Source of the DNA: Duncaniella muricolitica
Lineage (GTDB): Bacteria > Bacteroidota > Bacteroidia > Bacteroidales > Muribaculaceae
DNA: 64,000 nucleotides
NCBI GenBank assembly: GCA_025808375.1
Contig: CP061009.1
Coordinates: 3,960,464-4,024,463, forward strand
Direction of reading: 5' to 3'
The translations under genes and the position numbers were made by a program. Below, one piece after another: positions 7,276 to 16,834 of this stretch (position 1 is the first letter of the stretch; the number at the start of each line of letters is the position of its first letter). The notes beneath the pieces are model-generated. The model did not search any database. It worked only from the letters and a program-made list of their open reading frames with translations, and was not told the DNA's origin.

Positions 7276-10221
7276 ATGGCATATTCTACAAGGACACGTT
7301 TATATAATCATATTAGGATATTATGCATTCTATTTGCCATATCACTCATCAGCAGTCGGTCATATGCCGACGAGAAAACGTTTGCCATATGGGGCCGAGT
7401 GCAGGATGCAACATTCAAGACCGATCTGCCAAACGCATGGATATGGACTATCGGTCCTGACGGTGAGAGAATCGACTCAGTAATTATGGGCGAGTTGTAC
7501 AAGGGAGTTGTCATACGAAACACTTCAGAATTTGGCTTCTTCACGACACGCCAAGACTCCACTTATGTGTTTGAAGTCGGATGTAAGAACTATACACCTC
7601 AAACTGTTGTCTATCATGTGACCAATGTCGGAGCAAGAGAAAATCATCGTGAAATGCCGATAATATATCTCGAGCGCGCCCCTCATAAACTCGGGGAGGT
7701 TATGGTGACGGCTTCAAAAATCAAATTTTACCACCGTGGAGACACCCTTGTTTATAACGCCGATGCTTTCCAGCTTGCAGAAGGCTCTATGCTCGATGTC
7801 CTCATAAACCAACTTCCGGGGACCAAACTGTCGAGCGATGGGCGAATATCGGTAAATGGTGAGTTTGTCGAAACACTCCTGCTCGACGGCAAACCGTTCT
7901 TTGACAACAATAACCGTCTAATGCTTTACAATATCAGTGCATATATGGTGAAAGATGTAGAGATTTACAACGGCCAGACCGAGACGGAAAAGTGGATGAA
8001 TATCCCTGATGCACCAAAACATCTGACCATGAATGTAAAACTCAAGAAAGAGTATAACATGGGATGGATATTTAACGCTCAGTCTGGCTACGGAACCAAA
8101 GGTAGGTATCTTGGACGTATCTTTGCATCATGGTTCACACCGACCGCACGTGTCGGTCTTATTGGCAGCCTCAACAATCTCCATGACACACGCACTCCGG
8201 GAAGTGATGACAACTGGACTCCCGAACAGATGCCGTCATACTCGCGACGCTATCAGCTTGCCGGACTAACTTATTCGTACACATCGACCGACAACAAGAG
8301 AAGTGTCAGCGGAGACGTGACATATGAAAACATCAGGATGGACAAGCTCACGACCACCGATCACACAAATTTCCTCCCGACGACAGGCAACACGTATGAC
8401 TACTCGCAAATATTCGGACGAGATAAATCTCTCAAAATACACACAAGCCACCAAACACGCATACAATGGACACGCATCAATATCAACACTAATATCAACG
8501 GTTCATATAACAAATCAGACAACTCGGCTTCGGCAACATCGGCTAGTTTCAATCGTGAACAGTCAGACCTCACGATGCAATCTCTCATGGCAATATATAG
8601 CAATGGCTCAGCCGAGCAACTTGAATCAATAATCAACCGTTCGGTCACACGAAGCGATGGCACATCCAAAAATGGCAATATATTATTCAGCACAAACATG
8701 CTATACAAGATGCCTCGTTCCAATGATATTGTAAACACAAAAATCACAATAAACTATAAATCCCGAAAAGACGAGTTATGGGATGACTACAACGTAGCCT
8801 ATGGCTACAACGCAGCCGCCGGAATGCCGATATCATCCACCAGACGCTGCAACTACACCTACAATTCCCCAAATCATGACTTCGACTTAGACAGCAAGTT
8901 AGGCTACGTCTTCTTCATAAAACAATTTCGTCTCAACGCCGACTACAATTATATATTCCATACGCGCACACGCGATTCCTACATGTATGCGCTTGACAGG
9001 TTGGCCGACATTGGCATCTATGGCTCACTGCCGTCAGGATACATCGCGTCGTTTGATCCGGGCAATAGCTTCACATCATCGCTGCTGGAAAACAAACATT
9101 CCGTAAATCTTGGCATTCAATATATGCGCCTCTATGACAATGGCGATAGGTTGACCATACTGCTGAGACCAAATGTTGGTGTACTACATAGCCACCTCAA
9201 TTATTACAATGACGGGAAGTTCTATCCGGTCAGACGCAGTTCATTTGTCGCTGCGGTCTCTCATTTTGATGGAAATATCTCATATATTTTCAACCGCACC
9301 AAAAACGGAGGGTTGTACAATGATCTGACTTATCTTTATGCTCTTGACACCAACACACCCGATCTGCTGCATATGGTTGATGTTATCAACACCTCCGATC
9401 CCCTCAACATTGACCTCGGCAATTCAGACCTCAAAAACGCTCTACACCATAAGCATACCATACAATGGAGAATGCATCCTGCTGTATCAAGATATAACAA
9501 CACACTACGCCTCAACATAACCCATACCTCCAACGCACTTGTGCGTGGATATGCCTACGATATAAACACCGGCGTGCGCTACAACCGCACCTACAACGTT
9601 AACGGCAACTATACGATAAACGGCACAAACACATTCTCGATACAGTTCGGCCGACGTCAACAGTTCACTCTTACATCCACAACCGAGGCTGCTAAAATGC
9701 ATAGCGTAGACATGGTCGGGGTGATTGACGGCTCAGAAACAATAGACCCTACTCCATCAAAAGTCAATACCCGCACTCTTGGTGAAAATCTAAAACTGAC
9801 ATGGCAGATAGGTCGACAATCACTATCGCTAAACGGCAACGTGATTGACCGTCACACCACATCAACCCGCGAAGGATTTGCTGCTATAAATGCCACCCAC
9901 TACAACTATGGCTTGACAGGACGATTTGTACTTCCCTGCGGCTTTGGTATAGACTCCAATTTCACTTTTTATACCCGCCGCGGCTATGGTCTGAGTCAGC
10001 TCGACACTACCGACGCAGTGTGGAACGCCCGCGTCTCCTATACTCCAAACAGTAGACGATGGATATTTACCATTGATGCCTTCGACCTCCTACATCGCCT
10101 CTCCAATGTAAGTTATGCAGTCACCGCATCAGGCCGTACAGTTACCGTGACCAATACTCTACCACGCTATATCCTCGCCTCGATACAGTATCGCTTCAAC
10201 ATCAATCCACAAAAACAATAG
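7276..10221 (+). CDS. Outer-membrane beta-barrel protein, TonB-receptor-like
   Basis: A 981-residue protein with a signal peptide (IRILCILFAISLISSRSYA). Next comes a carboxypeptidase-regulatory-like domain of about 100 residues. A plug-like region with GEVMVTASKIKFY and DVLINQLPGTKLSSDGRISV follows, then a long barrel rich in alternating aromatic residues ending in ASIQYRFNINPQKQ. This is the plan of the outer-membrane beta-barrel family (OMP_b-brl_3 type) related to TonB-dependent receptors. The domain order fits a transporter or assembly role at the outer membrane. It starts 32 bases after the split lipoprotein gene and is the last gene of the island. Its base composition is less AT-rich than the genes before it. 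Ligand unknown. Confidence 0.75.
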   Translation: MAYSTRTRLYNHIRILCILFAISLISSRSYADEKTFAIWGRVQDATFKTDLPNAWIWTIGPDGERIDSVIMGELYKGVVIRNTSEFGFFTTRQDSTYVFEVGCKNYTPQTVVYHVTNVGARENHREMPIIYLERAPHKLGEVMVTASKIKFYHRGDTLVYNADAFQLAEGSMLDVLINQLPGTKLSSDGRISVNGEFVETLLLDGKPFFDNNNRLMLYNISAYMVKDVEIYNGQTETEKWMNIPDAPKHLTMNVKLKKEYNMGWIFNAQSGYGTKGRYLGRIFASWFTPTARVGLIGSLNNLHDTRTPGSDDNWTPEQMPSYSRRYQLAGLTYSYTSTDNKRSVSGDVTYENIRMDKLTTTDHTNFLPTTGNTYDYSQIFGRDKSLKIHTSHQTRIQWTRININTNINGSYNKSDNSASATSASFNREQSDLTMQSLMAIYSNGSAEQLESIINRSVTRSDGTSKNGNILFSTNMLYKMPRSNDIVNTKITINYKSRKDELWDDYNVAYGYNAAAGMPISSTRRCNYTYNSPNHDFDLDSKLGYVFFIKQFRLNADYNYIFHTRTRDSYMYALDRLADIGIYGSLPSGYIASFDPGNSFTSSLLENKHSVNLGIQYMRLYDNGDRLTILLRPNVGVLHSHLNYYNDGKFYPVRRSSFVAAVSHFDGNISYIFNRTKNGGLYNDLTYLYALDTNTPDLLHMVDVINTSDPLNIDLGNSDLKNALHHKHTIQWRMHPAVSRYNNTLRLNITHTSNALVRGYAYDINTGVRYNRTYNVNGNYTINGTNTFSIQFGRRQQFTLTSTTEAAKMHSVDMVGVIDGSETIDPTPSKVNTRTLGENLKLTWQIGRQSLSLNGNVIDRHTTSTREGFAAINATHYNYGLTGRFVLPCGFGIDSNFTFYTRRGYGLSQLDTTDAVWNARVSYTPNSRRWIFTIDAFDLLHRLSNVSYAVTASGRTVTVTNTLPRYILASIQYRFNINPQKQ

Positions 10222-10270
10222 ACTCACCCATTAAGTCATAACAAGCATATTATGGTTTAAACATTACTAC

Positions 10271-11594
10271 TGGTGCGATAAAAATCGCGTTAGTTTAGAA
10301 ATCATCAAATAAAGAGAGTTCTTTGACATTTTGGTCTGAATTGGTTGATGAGTCTTGCTTGGTTATAAGCTGTCGCAATTCGATACGTTCCAACGCAGAA
10401 ATTCTAATCAAGGTCGCCACCTCAGTAACTGAATAGCCGCTGTTATATTCAGCTTTTATTCTTGCTACCGTCAGATAAGATATGATGGCAGTCCAAATGT
10501 GGACTTTAACAGCATTTTCGGAGAACCCCCAAAGGTTCTTGATGACAATGTTCTGCTTAATCCACTTGAAGAAAACCTCAATATCCCAGCGGTGGCGATA
10601 AAGATTTGTGATTTCCAATGCGCTGACTTCAAAATTATTGGATATGAAATCAACAATGGCATCATTGTCCGGATCATATACCCGTACGAATCTCATATCC
10701 TCAGGATAGAGTTTGCAGGACTTGTATCCGGTGACACGGATCCGAGAGTCCTCTATGATACTTGGGGTTGTGTCGGGGATGGTCAACTGCTTGATGGTTT
10801 TGAACTTCATGTTCTCTTTTGGACGTGACACCCAAAATGCCTGCGACTGATGGAATCTGAACAATGCTTTGAAGTCAACATATGCCTTGTCCATTACATA
10901 AAAAGCGAATGGTTCCGGTGTGAGCATGTCGAGTTCGTTGCTATCATGCCATTTACCATCAGTGATATGGATGTTGGCAGGTACACTTCCTCGTAAATCA
11001 AGCAATGTGTGCATTTTTACTGCTCCCTTGCTGTATTTGCCCAACGCCCAAGCTGCGAGTTTTATGCTTGTGGATATGGTCGTGGAGTCCAACGCATAAA
11101 TTACGTTGTCTATGGTTATCTCGGAGAGTTGAACCTTTGAATACATTGGTCTAACCAATCCAATAAGATAAAACCCAAGGCCCTCAAAAATACGATAATC
11201 CCTACTTTCGTTGGCGCGAGACAATGATGTATGGTTCACTGTATTGCGAAAACCGAGGTGATAAAGGATTTTCGAGTGGGCGTCCAAGCATAGGCAAATA
11301 TCTCGAAGTGAATCACATCCTGTCAATTGACCGAAGAGCAGATGAAGGAGGTGGTTGTAACTGGTGAGATTCTTTACATGCCAATCGCCTTTATATTGCT
11401 TTACCAGCTTATCGAACCGGTAACGCGGTATAAACTCGATGACTTGGGAAAACACGAACTTTCCTTGATTCATAATCTTGATGCTTCTGAACAACAAGAC
11501 TAATAAACCAAATTCAAATCAAAAAATCAATGTACTCTTGTATTTGGCTAAATACTAATATGTTAATCGCAGTGGTTGGATTTTTATCGCACCA
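10271..11594 (-). mobile_element. Intact IS4-family insertion sequence
   Basis: About 1324 bases bounded by an inverted repeat: TGGTGCGATAAAAATC at 10271-10286 and its complement at 11579-11594. The flanks share only CTAC or ACTAC (10266-10270 and 11594-11598), a possible short target duplication. It carries one complete transposase on the minus strand. It lies between the outer-membrane barrel gene and the helicase gene and interrupts neither. It is a different element from the one at 5161-6471, with diverged transposase and ends. Confidence 0.85.
10295..11473 (-). CDS. IS4-family transposase
   Basis: A 392-residue DDE transposase from the ATG at 11473 (MNQGKFVFSQVIEFIPRY); upstream codons in frame lie outside the conserved region. 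The N-terminal part resembles DUF4372. The catalytic core shows YALDSTTIS (first Asp), VMDKAYVDF (second Asp) and NLYRHRWDIEVFFKWIKQ, which fits the IS4 Y-x2-R-x3-E-x6-K signature and supplies the catalytic Glu. The frame is intact, so the element could be active. It may also act on related ends, but the terminal repeats of the two elements here differ. Confidence 0.93.
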   Translation of the reverse strand: MNQGKFVFSQVIEFIPRYRFDKLVKQYKGDWHVKNLTSYNHLLHLLFGQLTGCDSLRDICLCLDAHSKILYHLGFRNTVNHTSLSRANESRDYRIFEGLGFYLIGLVRPMYSKVQLSEITIDNVIYALDSTTISTSIKLAAWALGKYSKGAVKMHTLLDLRGSVPANIHITDGKWHDSNELDMLTPEPFAFYVMDKAYVDFKALFRFHQSQAFWVSRPKENMKFKTIKQLTIPDTTPSIIEDSRIRVTGYKSCKLYPEDMRFVRVYDPDNDAIVDFISNNFEVSALEITNLYRHRWDIEVFFKWIKQNIVIKNLWGFSENAVKVHIWTAIISYLTVARIKAEYNSGYSVTEVATLIRISALERIELRQLITKQDSSTNSDQNVKELSLFDDF

Positions 11595-11615
11595 CTACTA
11601 TTTAAACATCAGACG

Positions 11616-13028
11616 TCACTCCGACACAAACTCCTCGGCGTTGAGGTAGTAGACTCTCGAGGTGGCGCGGGTGGTGGCGGTGTAGAGCCAGCGGTAAAAC
11701 TCCAGACCCTGGCCCTCGGGGGCGATGCCACCCATGTCGACCACGACATTTTTCCACTGTCCGCCCTGCGCTTTGTGACATGTCATGGCGTAGGCATACT
11801 TCACCTGCAATGCGTTGAAATACTCGTCACGCCGCAGCCTCCCGACCCGTGTCGCATAGGGGGTGTCGGGCGCGTTGACTTCGGGGTCGGCCATGCGGGC
11901 CTCGGCAAGCGCGCGCATATCGGCTGCCGACACCGAGGCTCCCTCGTCGGTGAGCGTGTCGAGAAATATCTTGCAGTCGACCTCGGCGTCGCTGTCGGGA
12001 AGCCACAGCCTGACGTTGGCAAACCGATAGCCGTAACGCTCCTCGACACCTCTGATGTCCTGCACTATGGCTACGTCTCCGTTGGCTATGAAGTCAAGAC
12101 CTTTGATCTTGGACGACCACATGTAATTGTTCTTGGCCACCAGCAGACGCTCTCCCTTGACAAGCATCTCGTCATAATCCATGATGCGCTGCCTTATGCC
12201 GAGGTTAAATTCTCGCGCCCGACGGTTGGAACGTGTGACTACGATAGTTTCCCCGGCCCCGTCGCGACGGTAACAGTCACCCACCACATCGGCCACGTCG
12301 TTGCCGTCGGTCAGGGCTACGTCGTCATATTCTCCGACCGCTATACGTGCCTGGGGCAGAGGGTCAAGCAGCATGGCACGCCGGAGCCAGGTGGCGTTGC
12401 GCAGTATGCCCGACTCGCGCGCCTGGCGCACGGTGTCGGTAAGCACCGCGCGGCTCACCTTGAGTCCGAGCCGCTTGTAGCTCTCGGGCATCATGGCCGG
12501 GCTCTCGCTCGCTCCCACCGGAGGGAGCTGGGCCACGTCGCCTATCACTATCAGACGGCTGTTCTCGCCGGTAAACACATACTCCACAAGGTCGTCGAGC
12601 AGGCTTGAGCCGCCCTCCTCGCCTGTGCCGTCGCCTATCATCGAGGCCTCGTCGACTATAAACACCGCGCTGGTCAGAGCGTTGTGCTGCAAAGCTCTGA
12701 ACCCTTCGGACCATCCGCCGCCTCCGTCACCGCGATATATACGCCGGTGTATCGTATAGGCCGGTGTTCCCGCCTGGCCCGAGAGCACCTTGGCCGCACG
12801 CCCCGTAGGAGCGAGCAGCACCACTTCGCGCCCGGCGGCCCGCAGGCTCTTTACGAGCGCGCCCATAAGCGACGTCTTGCCCGTGCCCGCGTAACCGTTG
12901 AGTATAAACACTCCGTCACCGGCCACCGAGCAGAAACGAGCCAGCGCGCCTATCAGCAACTCCTGCTGACGGTTAGGCGCGTAACTAAGATTGCCTCTCA
13001 CATCGGCCGCAAACTCTCCTACTGTCAT
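11616..13028 (-). CDS. RecD-like superfamily 1 DNA helicase
   Basis: A 470-residue protein with superfamily 1 helicase motifs. Walker A is GYAGTGKTS (residues 45-53), followed by LLAPTGRAAKVLS (motif Ia), VDEAS (Walker B), GDVAQLPPVG (motif III), and near the C-terminus MTCHKAQGGQWKNV with TATTRA (UvrD-like C-terminal motifs). This matches short RecD-like helicases common in Bacteroidetes, presumably acting in DNA repair or recombination. The start at 13028 (MTVGEFAADV) is preferred over 13049, because a minus-strand -7 box at 13047-13054 would put the transcript start near 13041. It is transcribed away from panB. Confidence 0.88.
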   Translation of the reverse strand: MTVGEFAADVRGNLSYAPNRQQELLIGALARFCSVAGDGVFILNGYAGTGKTSLMGALVKSLRAAGREVVLLAPTGRAAKVLSGQAGTPAYTIHRRIYRGDGGGGWSEGFRALQHNALTSAVFIVDEASMIGDGTGEEGGSSLLDDLVEYVFTGENSRLIVIGDVAQLPPVGASESPAMMPESYKRLGLKVSRAVLTDTVRQARESGILRNATWLRRAMLLDPLPQARIAVGEYDDVALTDGNDVADVVGDCYRRDGAGETIVVTRSNRRAREFNLGIRQRIMDYDEMLVKGERLLVAKNNYMWSSKIKGLDFIANGDVAIVQDIRGVEERYGYRFANVRLWLPDSDAEVDCKIFLDTLTDEGASVSAADMRALAEARMADPEVNAPDTPYATRVGRLRRDEYFNALQVKYAYAMTCHKAQGGQWKNVVVDMGGIAPEGQGLEFYRWLYTATTRATSRVYYLNAEEFVSE

Positions 13029-13040
13029 ATGTGGTAAAAT

Positions 13041-13073
13041 ATTGCACAAATTTACACTTTTTTCTTAACTTTG
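13041..13073. promoter_or_regulatory. Overlapping divergent promoters for helicase and panB
   Basis: On the plus strand, ATTG (13041-13044), a 21-base spacer and TAACTTTG (13066-13073) fit the Bacteroidetes consensus with one mismatch in the upstream box; they point to panB. On the minus strand, TAAATTTG (13047-13054) is a perfect -7 box for the helicase gene, with no clear upstream TTTG. The two sites overlap, so initiation in one direction could affect the other. Confidence 0.6.
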
Positions 13074-13124
13074 CCCCATAATTCATCCAATCATCAATAC
13101 AACAAACAACAACACACTCTACCT

Positions 13125-13946
13125 ATGTCTACATACACAGCATCAGACCCGCGCAAGGTCACGACACGACGTCTCATCGAGATGAAAGCCAAGGGCGAAA
13201 AGATAGCTATGCTCACAGCCTATGACTACTCCATGGCCACCCTCATCGATCAGGCCGGCATGGACGCCATACTCGTGGGCGACTCTGCCTCAAACGTTAT
13301 GGTGGGCAACACCACCACCCTGCCCATGACTCTCGACCAGATGATATATCACGCCAAAAGCGTGACCAACGGTGTGAAACGCGCACTCGTGGTGTGCGAC
13401 CTCCCCTTCGGCACCTATCAGGGCAACTCCATCGAGGCTCTCTCGTCGGCCATACGCATCATGAAGGAGAGCAACGCCGAGGCTGTAAAGCTCGAGGGCG
13501 GCGAGGAGATTATAGAGAGCGTGCGACGCATACTCTCGGCCGGCATACCCGTCATGGGTCACCTCGGCCTCACCCCGCAGTCAATCAATAAATTCGGCAC
13601 CTACAACGTGCGCGCACGCGAGGAGGCCGAGGCGGCCAAACTCATAGCCGACGCCAAACTGCTCGAGGAGGCCGGATGCTTTGCCATCGTGCTCGAGAAG
13701 ATACCCGCCCAGCTCGCCACACGTGTGTCGGCCGAGCTGACCATCCCCACCATCGGCATCGGAGCCGGCAACGGATGTGACGGACAGGTGCTCGTGATGC
13801 ACGACATGCTCGGCATCAACCAGGGCTTCTCGCCCCGCTTCCTGCGCCGCTACGCCGACCTCGCCACCACCATCACCGACGCCGTAGGCTCATACATCAC
13901 CGATGTAAAATCGTCTGACTTCCCCAACGAAAAGGAGTCTTACTGA
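13125..13946 (+). CDS. panB: 3-methyl-2-oxobutanoate hydroxymethyltransferase
   Basis: A 273-residue enzyme, the usual family length. It transfers a hydroxymethyl group from methylenetetrahydrofolate to 2-oxoisovalerate to give ketopantoate, the first committed step of pantothenate and coenzyme A synthesis. Recognised by KIAMLTAYDYSMATL, the metal-binding LVGDSASNVMVG, GHLGLTPQS, the conserved Glu in VLEKIPAQLA and IGIGAGNGCDGQVLV. The ATG at 13125 (MSTYTASDPRKV) is chosen over an upstream in-frame ATG at 13071 that falls inside the predicted promoter. No other pantothenate gene is adjacent. Confidence 0.97.
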   Translation: MSTYTASDPRKVTTRRLIEMKAKGEKIAMLTAYDYSMATLIDQAGMDAILVGDSASNVMVGNTTTLPMTLDQMIYHAKSVTNGVKRALVVCDLPFGTYQGNSIEALSSAIRIMKESNAEAVKLEGGEEIIESVRRILSAGIPVMGHLGLTPQSINKFGTYNVRAREEAEAAKLIADAKLLEEAGCFAIVLEKIPAQLATRVSAELTIPTIGIGAGNGCDGQVLVMHDMLGINQGFSPRFLRRYADLATTITDAVGSYITDVKSSDFPNEKESY

Positions 13947-13974
13947 CCCCCACACATCTGAACCTCTCTCCAAA

Positions 13975-15666
13975 ATGGAATACAATAGAAAACCCAATCC
14001 CTTCCTGACCTTCTTCTCATCCTCGGCCGGAGACATATGCCTGTATTTCTTCGTCCTCAACATCACCTCGGGACTGACATTTCTATTGTATTCCCCCTCT
14101 TTCATGACAGGCGCGACCGTCGCCGCCATAGGGATGCTTGTCGCCTGGCTGTCATCCGTGATATGCAGGGCGGTGTCGGGCTGCCGGCCTGTCTACAGGT
14201 TGACGGTCATCGCATTGGCCATCCTGTTTAACATCGCGATTGTCCTTGACTATTTCATGATAATAAATTTTCATGGCATATTCAATCAGGACGCTGTCGA
14301 TGTGATCACCGACACCAATCCCGACGAAAGCAGCGGCTTCATACGCAGCTATCTTTCCCCGTCCAAACTGCTCCTCTGGGTATCGGCAATAGCCGCATAT
14401 AATATATTGGTGTGGAAGGCATGCCGTATATGCGGCAGATCAGTCATCGTCAAAAGAGCCATACTTCTCACCGTGTTTGCGGCCATTGCCATCTCGGGCT
14501 ATTGCGCGCTTCACTATGTGAGATACGGCAGCGGCATGTCGGTCCCCCAGTGCAACACTCTGGTCCGGGCCACATATGCACTCCATATCGCCAATAGAAA
14601 TCTGGCTGTCCATAATGACATCTTAGCCCGATGCAAGTCAGCGGAAGCAAGCTCTTTGACAGACGTCCGGCCCGAAATAGTTGTCATAATAGGCGAGAGC
14701 CATTCGGTATATCACTCTCAGCTATACGGCTACCGGCTATCTACCGAACCCCGCATGCATGAGCTGTCACTTGACAGCGGCATGACTGTGTTTCGCGATG
14801 CTGTCTCTCCGTGGGATCTGACCATAAGGGCCATGCAGTCAGTTTTTTCGGTCGCAGGAGCCCAACACGGGCTCACCGCCGCCCCGCTGTTTCCGGCACT
14901 GTTCAAAGCAGCCGGCTACCACACCGTGATGCATGACAACCAATATCTGGTGAGCGGCGGAGTGTCGGTTCTCGCCGACAGCAATCTGTCAGAAGCGATG
15001 TTTGACGAGCGCAACGACCGCAAATTCAGATATGACTCCGAGATGTTGTCATGCCTGACCCCGTCGGCTCACCCGTCACTGTATGTGATACACCTGCAGG
15101 GACAACACTACACTTATGCCGACCGATACCCCGAAGAGCAGCGCGTATTCTCTGAAAAAGATTATCCTTATGACATCCTGCCTGAAAAGCGTAAAGTCAT
15201 GGCTCATTACGACAACGCGACCCACATGACCGACCGCAACCTCAGAAGCATCATCGAAAAATTTCATGACAGAGACTGCGCCGTCATATATTTCTCCGAC
15301 CATGGAGAGGAGATATATGAATATGACGACATGGGACACGGCTTTGCCGCCGAAAGCAAAAACCCGGAAATCCAACTGCGGGTGCCATTATGGATATGGC
15401 TGTCGCCCGCCTACCGGGCCAATCGCCCCGAGATAGCCGGCAATGTATCATCCTCAGCCCTCAGACCGGTGACCACCAACGACATCAGCCACGTAATCCT
15501 TGAACTGGGCCGGATACAATCACCGTTTTACAATCCCCGCAGGAGCTTCATCTCACCCGACTATGACGAAGACAAAAAACGCATCGTGCTTAACACTCTT
15601 GACTTTGACAAGATAAAGCCACGAAAGGATGCAGCTCCCGTCTGCGACATGACAATCTCACCCTGA
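13975..15666 (+). CDS. Phosphoethanolamine transferase-like membrane enzyme
   Basis: A 563-residue protein with about five hydrophobic segments in residues 20-190, then a periplasmic alkaline-phosphatase-fold domain. The nucleophile region is VVIIGESHSVYHSQLYGY, with Ser242 at the place of the usual Thr/Ser. Metal-site landmarks are VIHLQGQHYTYADRYP, YFSDHGEEIYE and DMGHGFAAESKNPEIQLRVP. This matches EptA/CptA-type enzymes that add phosphoethanolamine to lipid A or other glycans. The gene starts 29 bases after panB, and its stop is followed after one base by the GT4 gene, which suggests co-expression and an envelope-glycan role. The exact acceptor cannot be read from the sequence. Confidence 0.85.
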   Translation: MEYNRKPNPFLTFFSSSAGDICLYFFVLNITSGLTFLLYSPSFMTGATVAAIGMLVAWLSSVICRAVSGCRPVYRLTVIALAILFNIAIVLDYFMIINFHGIFNQDAVDVITDTNPDESSGFIRSYLSPSKLLLWVSAIAAYNILVWKACRICGRSVIVKRAILLTVFAAIAISGYCALHYVRYGSGMSVPQCNTLVRATYALHIANRNLAVHNDILARCKSAEASSLTDVRPEIVVIIGESHSVYHSQLYGYRLSTEPRMHELSLDSGMTVFRDAVSPWDLTIRAMQSVFSVAGAQHGLTAAPLFPALFKAAGYHTVMHDNQYLVSGGVSVLADSNLSEAMFDERNDRKFRYDSEMLSCLTPSAHPSLYVIHLQGQHYTYADRYPEEQRVFSEKDYPYDILPEKRKVMAHYDNATHMTDRNLRSIIEKFHDRDCAVIYFSDHGEEIYEYDDMGHGFAAESKNPEIQLRVPLWIWLSPAYRANRPEIAGNVSSSALRPVTTNDISHVILELGRIQSPFYNPRRSFISPDYDEDKKRIVLNTLDFDKIKPRKDAAPVCDMTISP

Positions 15667-15667
15667 C

Positions 15668-16834
15668 ATGAAAATACTGTATTGCATAAACACTATCGGA
15701 GTCATAGGCGGCACCGAGCGCGTGACAATAGTCAAAGCCAACGCCCTTGCCGACATCGACGGCATGGAGGTCGGGATATGCTTTACCGACAGGGGAGATT
15801 ATCCCCATACCGTACATCCCCTGAGCCCGAAAGTAAAGATATTTGACCTCGCCACTCCCTACTGGGATCTGGACTCGTTATGGAAGGTAGCCACGGGATA
15901 TCTCCGTAAAGTCTATGACGGACATCGAGCCCTCAGCAAAGTCATCGACAATTTTCAGCCCGACATACTCGTCACCACCGGCGGTAATGAACGCCATTTC
16001 GTGACACTGACTTCACGCAAAGTCCCCTATACGACAATATTCGGAGACCACAGGCTACGCAAAATACGCGAATTTCATTTCGCCAGCACATACGAACTGC
16101 TCGAGGCTACCGGCCCCGCATCATGGATTAAAGCGCAGGCCAACCGTCTGATTCAGAAACATATCGTCTCACGGTTCTTTGACAAGACCTATCTTCTGAC
16201 CCGTCGTGACCTCGACACCAACTTCAAGGGCTGTCCCCGTTATGACAGCATGCCCAATCCGTCGACCTATCCGCCTGTCGGACACATGTCTGACTCAAAA
16301 GGCCCCATAGTGCTCGCCATAGGACGCATATCTTACCAGAAAAATTTTGAAAGCCTCATACGCGTATGGTCAGCGGTCGAGCCGCTGGCCCGGGGCTGGA
16401 CTCTTAAAATACTCGGAGGGCCCGACCACGCTGCACGCCGGCTGTATGAATATGCCCTGTCAAAAGGGTGCCGGCATGTGGAGTGCCCCGGATGGTGCGA
16501 CAACATCCCGGCCGAACTCTCCAAGGCCTCGATACTGTGCATGACAAGCCGCTTTGAAGGGATGCCCCTCGTGTTGCTCGAAGCCATGAACGCAGGAGTC
16601 GCCCCGATAACGTTTGATTACGAATTTGGCCCCTCCGACATCATCACCGACGGGGTCAACGGCCTGCTTGTCACCAACAGAGATGAAAACGAGATGGCCG
16701 ACAAGCTGCTCGACCTCATCAAAAACGACGACAAACGTCACTCCATAGCCGTCCGGGCCATGGAGCGCATCAGCGACTACTCGGCCCCATCGATAGCCCG
16801 CCGATGGATTGAAAAATTCAACAGCCTATCGTAG
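15668..16834 (+). CDS. GT4-type glycosyltransferase
   Basis: A 388-residue GT-B fold glycosyltransferase. The N-terminal half opens with INTIGVIGGTERVTIVKAN, a glycine-rich acceptor-side loop. The C-terminal half has VLAIGRISYQKNFESLIRVW and the nucleotide-sugar EX7E motif in RFEGMPLVLLEAMNAGVAP. It is a cytoplasmic enzyme of surface glycan synthesis; donor and acceptor are unknown. It lies one base downstream of the phosphoethanolamine-transferase-like gene. Its 3' end overlaps by nine bases the 3' end of the convergent PP-loop-like gene. Confidence 0.93.
   Translation: MKILYCINTIGVIGGTERVTIVKANALADIDGMEVGICFTDRGDYPHTVHPLSPKVKIFDLATPYWDLDSLWKVATGYLRKVYDGHRALSKVIDNFQPDILVTTGGNERHFVTLTSRKVPYTTIFGDHRLRKIREFHFASTYELLEATGPASWIKAQANRLIQKHIVSRFFDKTYLLTRRDLDTNFKGCPRYDSMPNPSTYPPVGHMSDSKGPIVLAIGRISYQKNFESLIRVWSAVEPLARGWTLKILGGPDHAARRLYEYALSKGCRHVECPGWCDNIPAELSKASILCMTSRFEGMPLVLLEAMNAGVAPITFDYEFGPSDIITDGVNGLLVTNRDENEMADKLLDLIKNDDKRHSIAVRAMERISDYSAPSIARRWIEKFNSLS

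Noticed and set aside
5161..11594. The two IS elements as ends of a composite transposon carrying the barrel gene
   Set aside because: They are different elements with different ends, and each has its own flanking sequence; the first sits inside a gene of the locus and not at its border.
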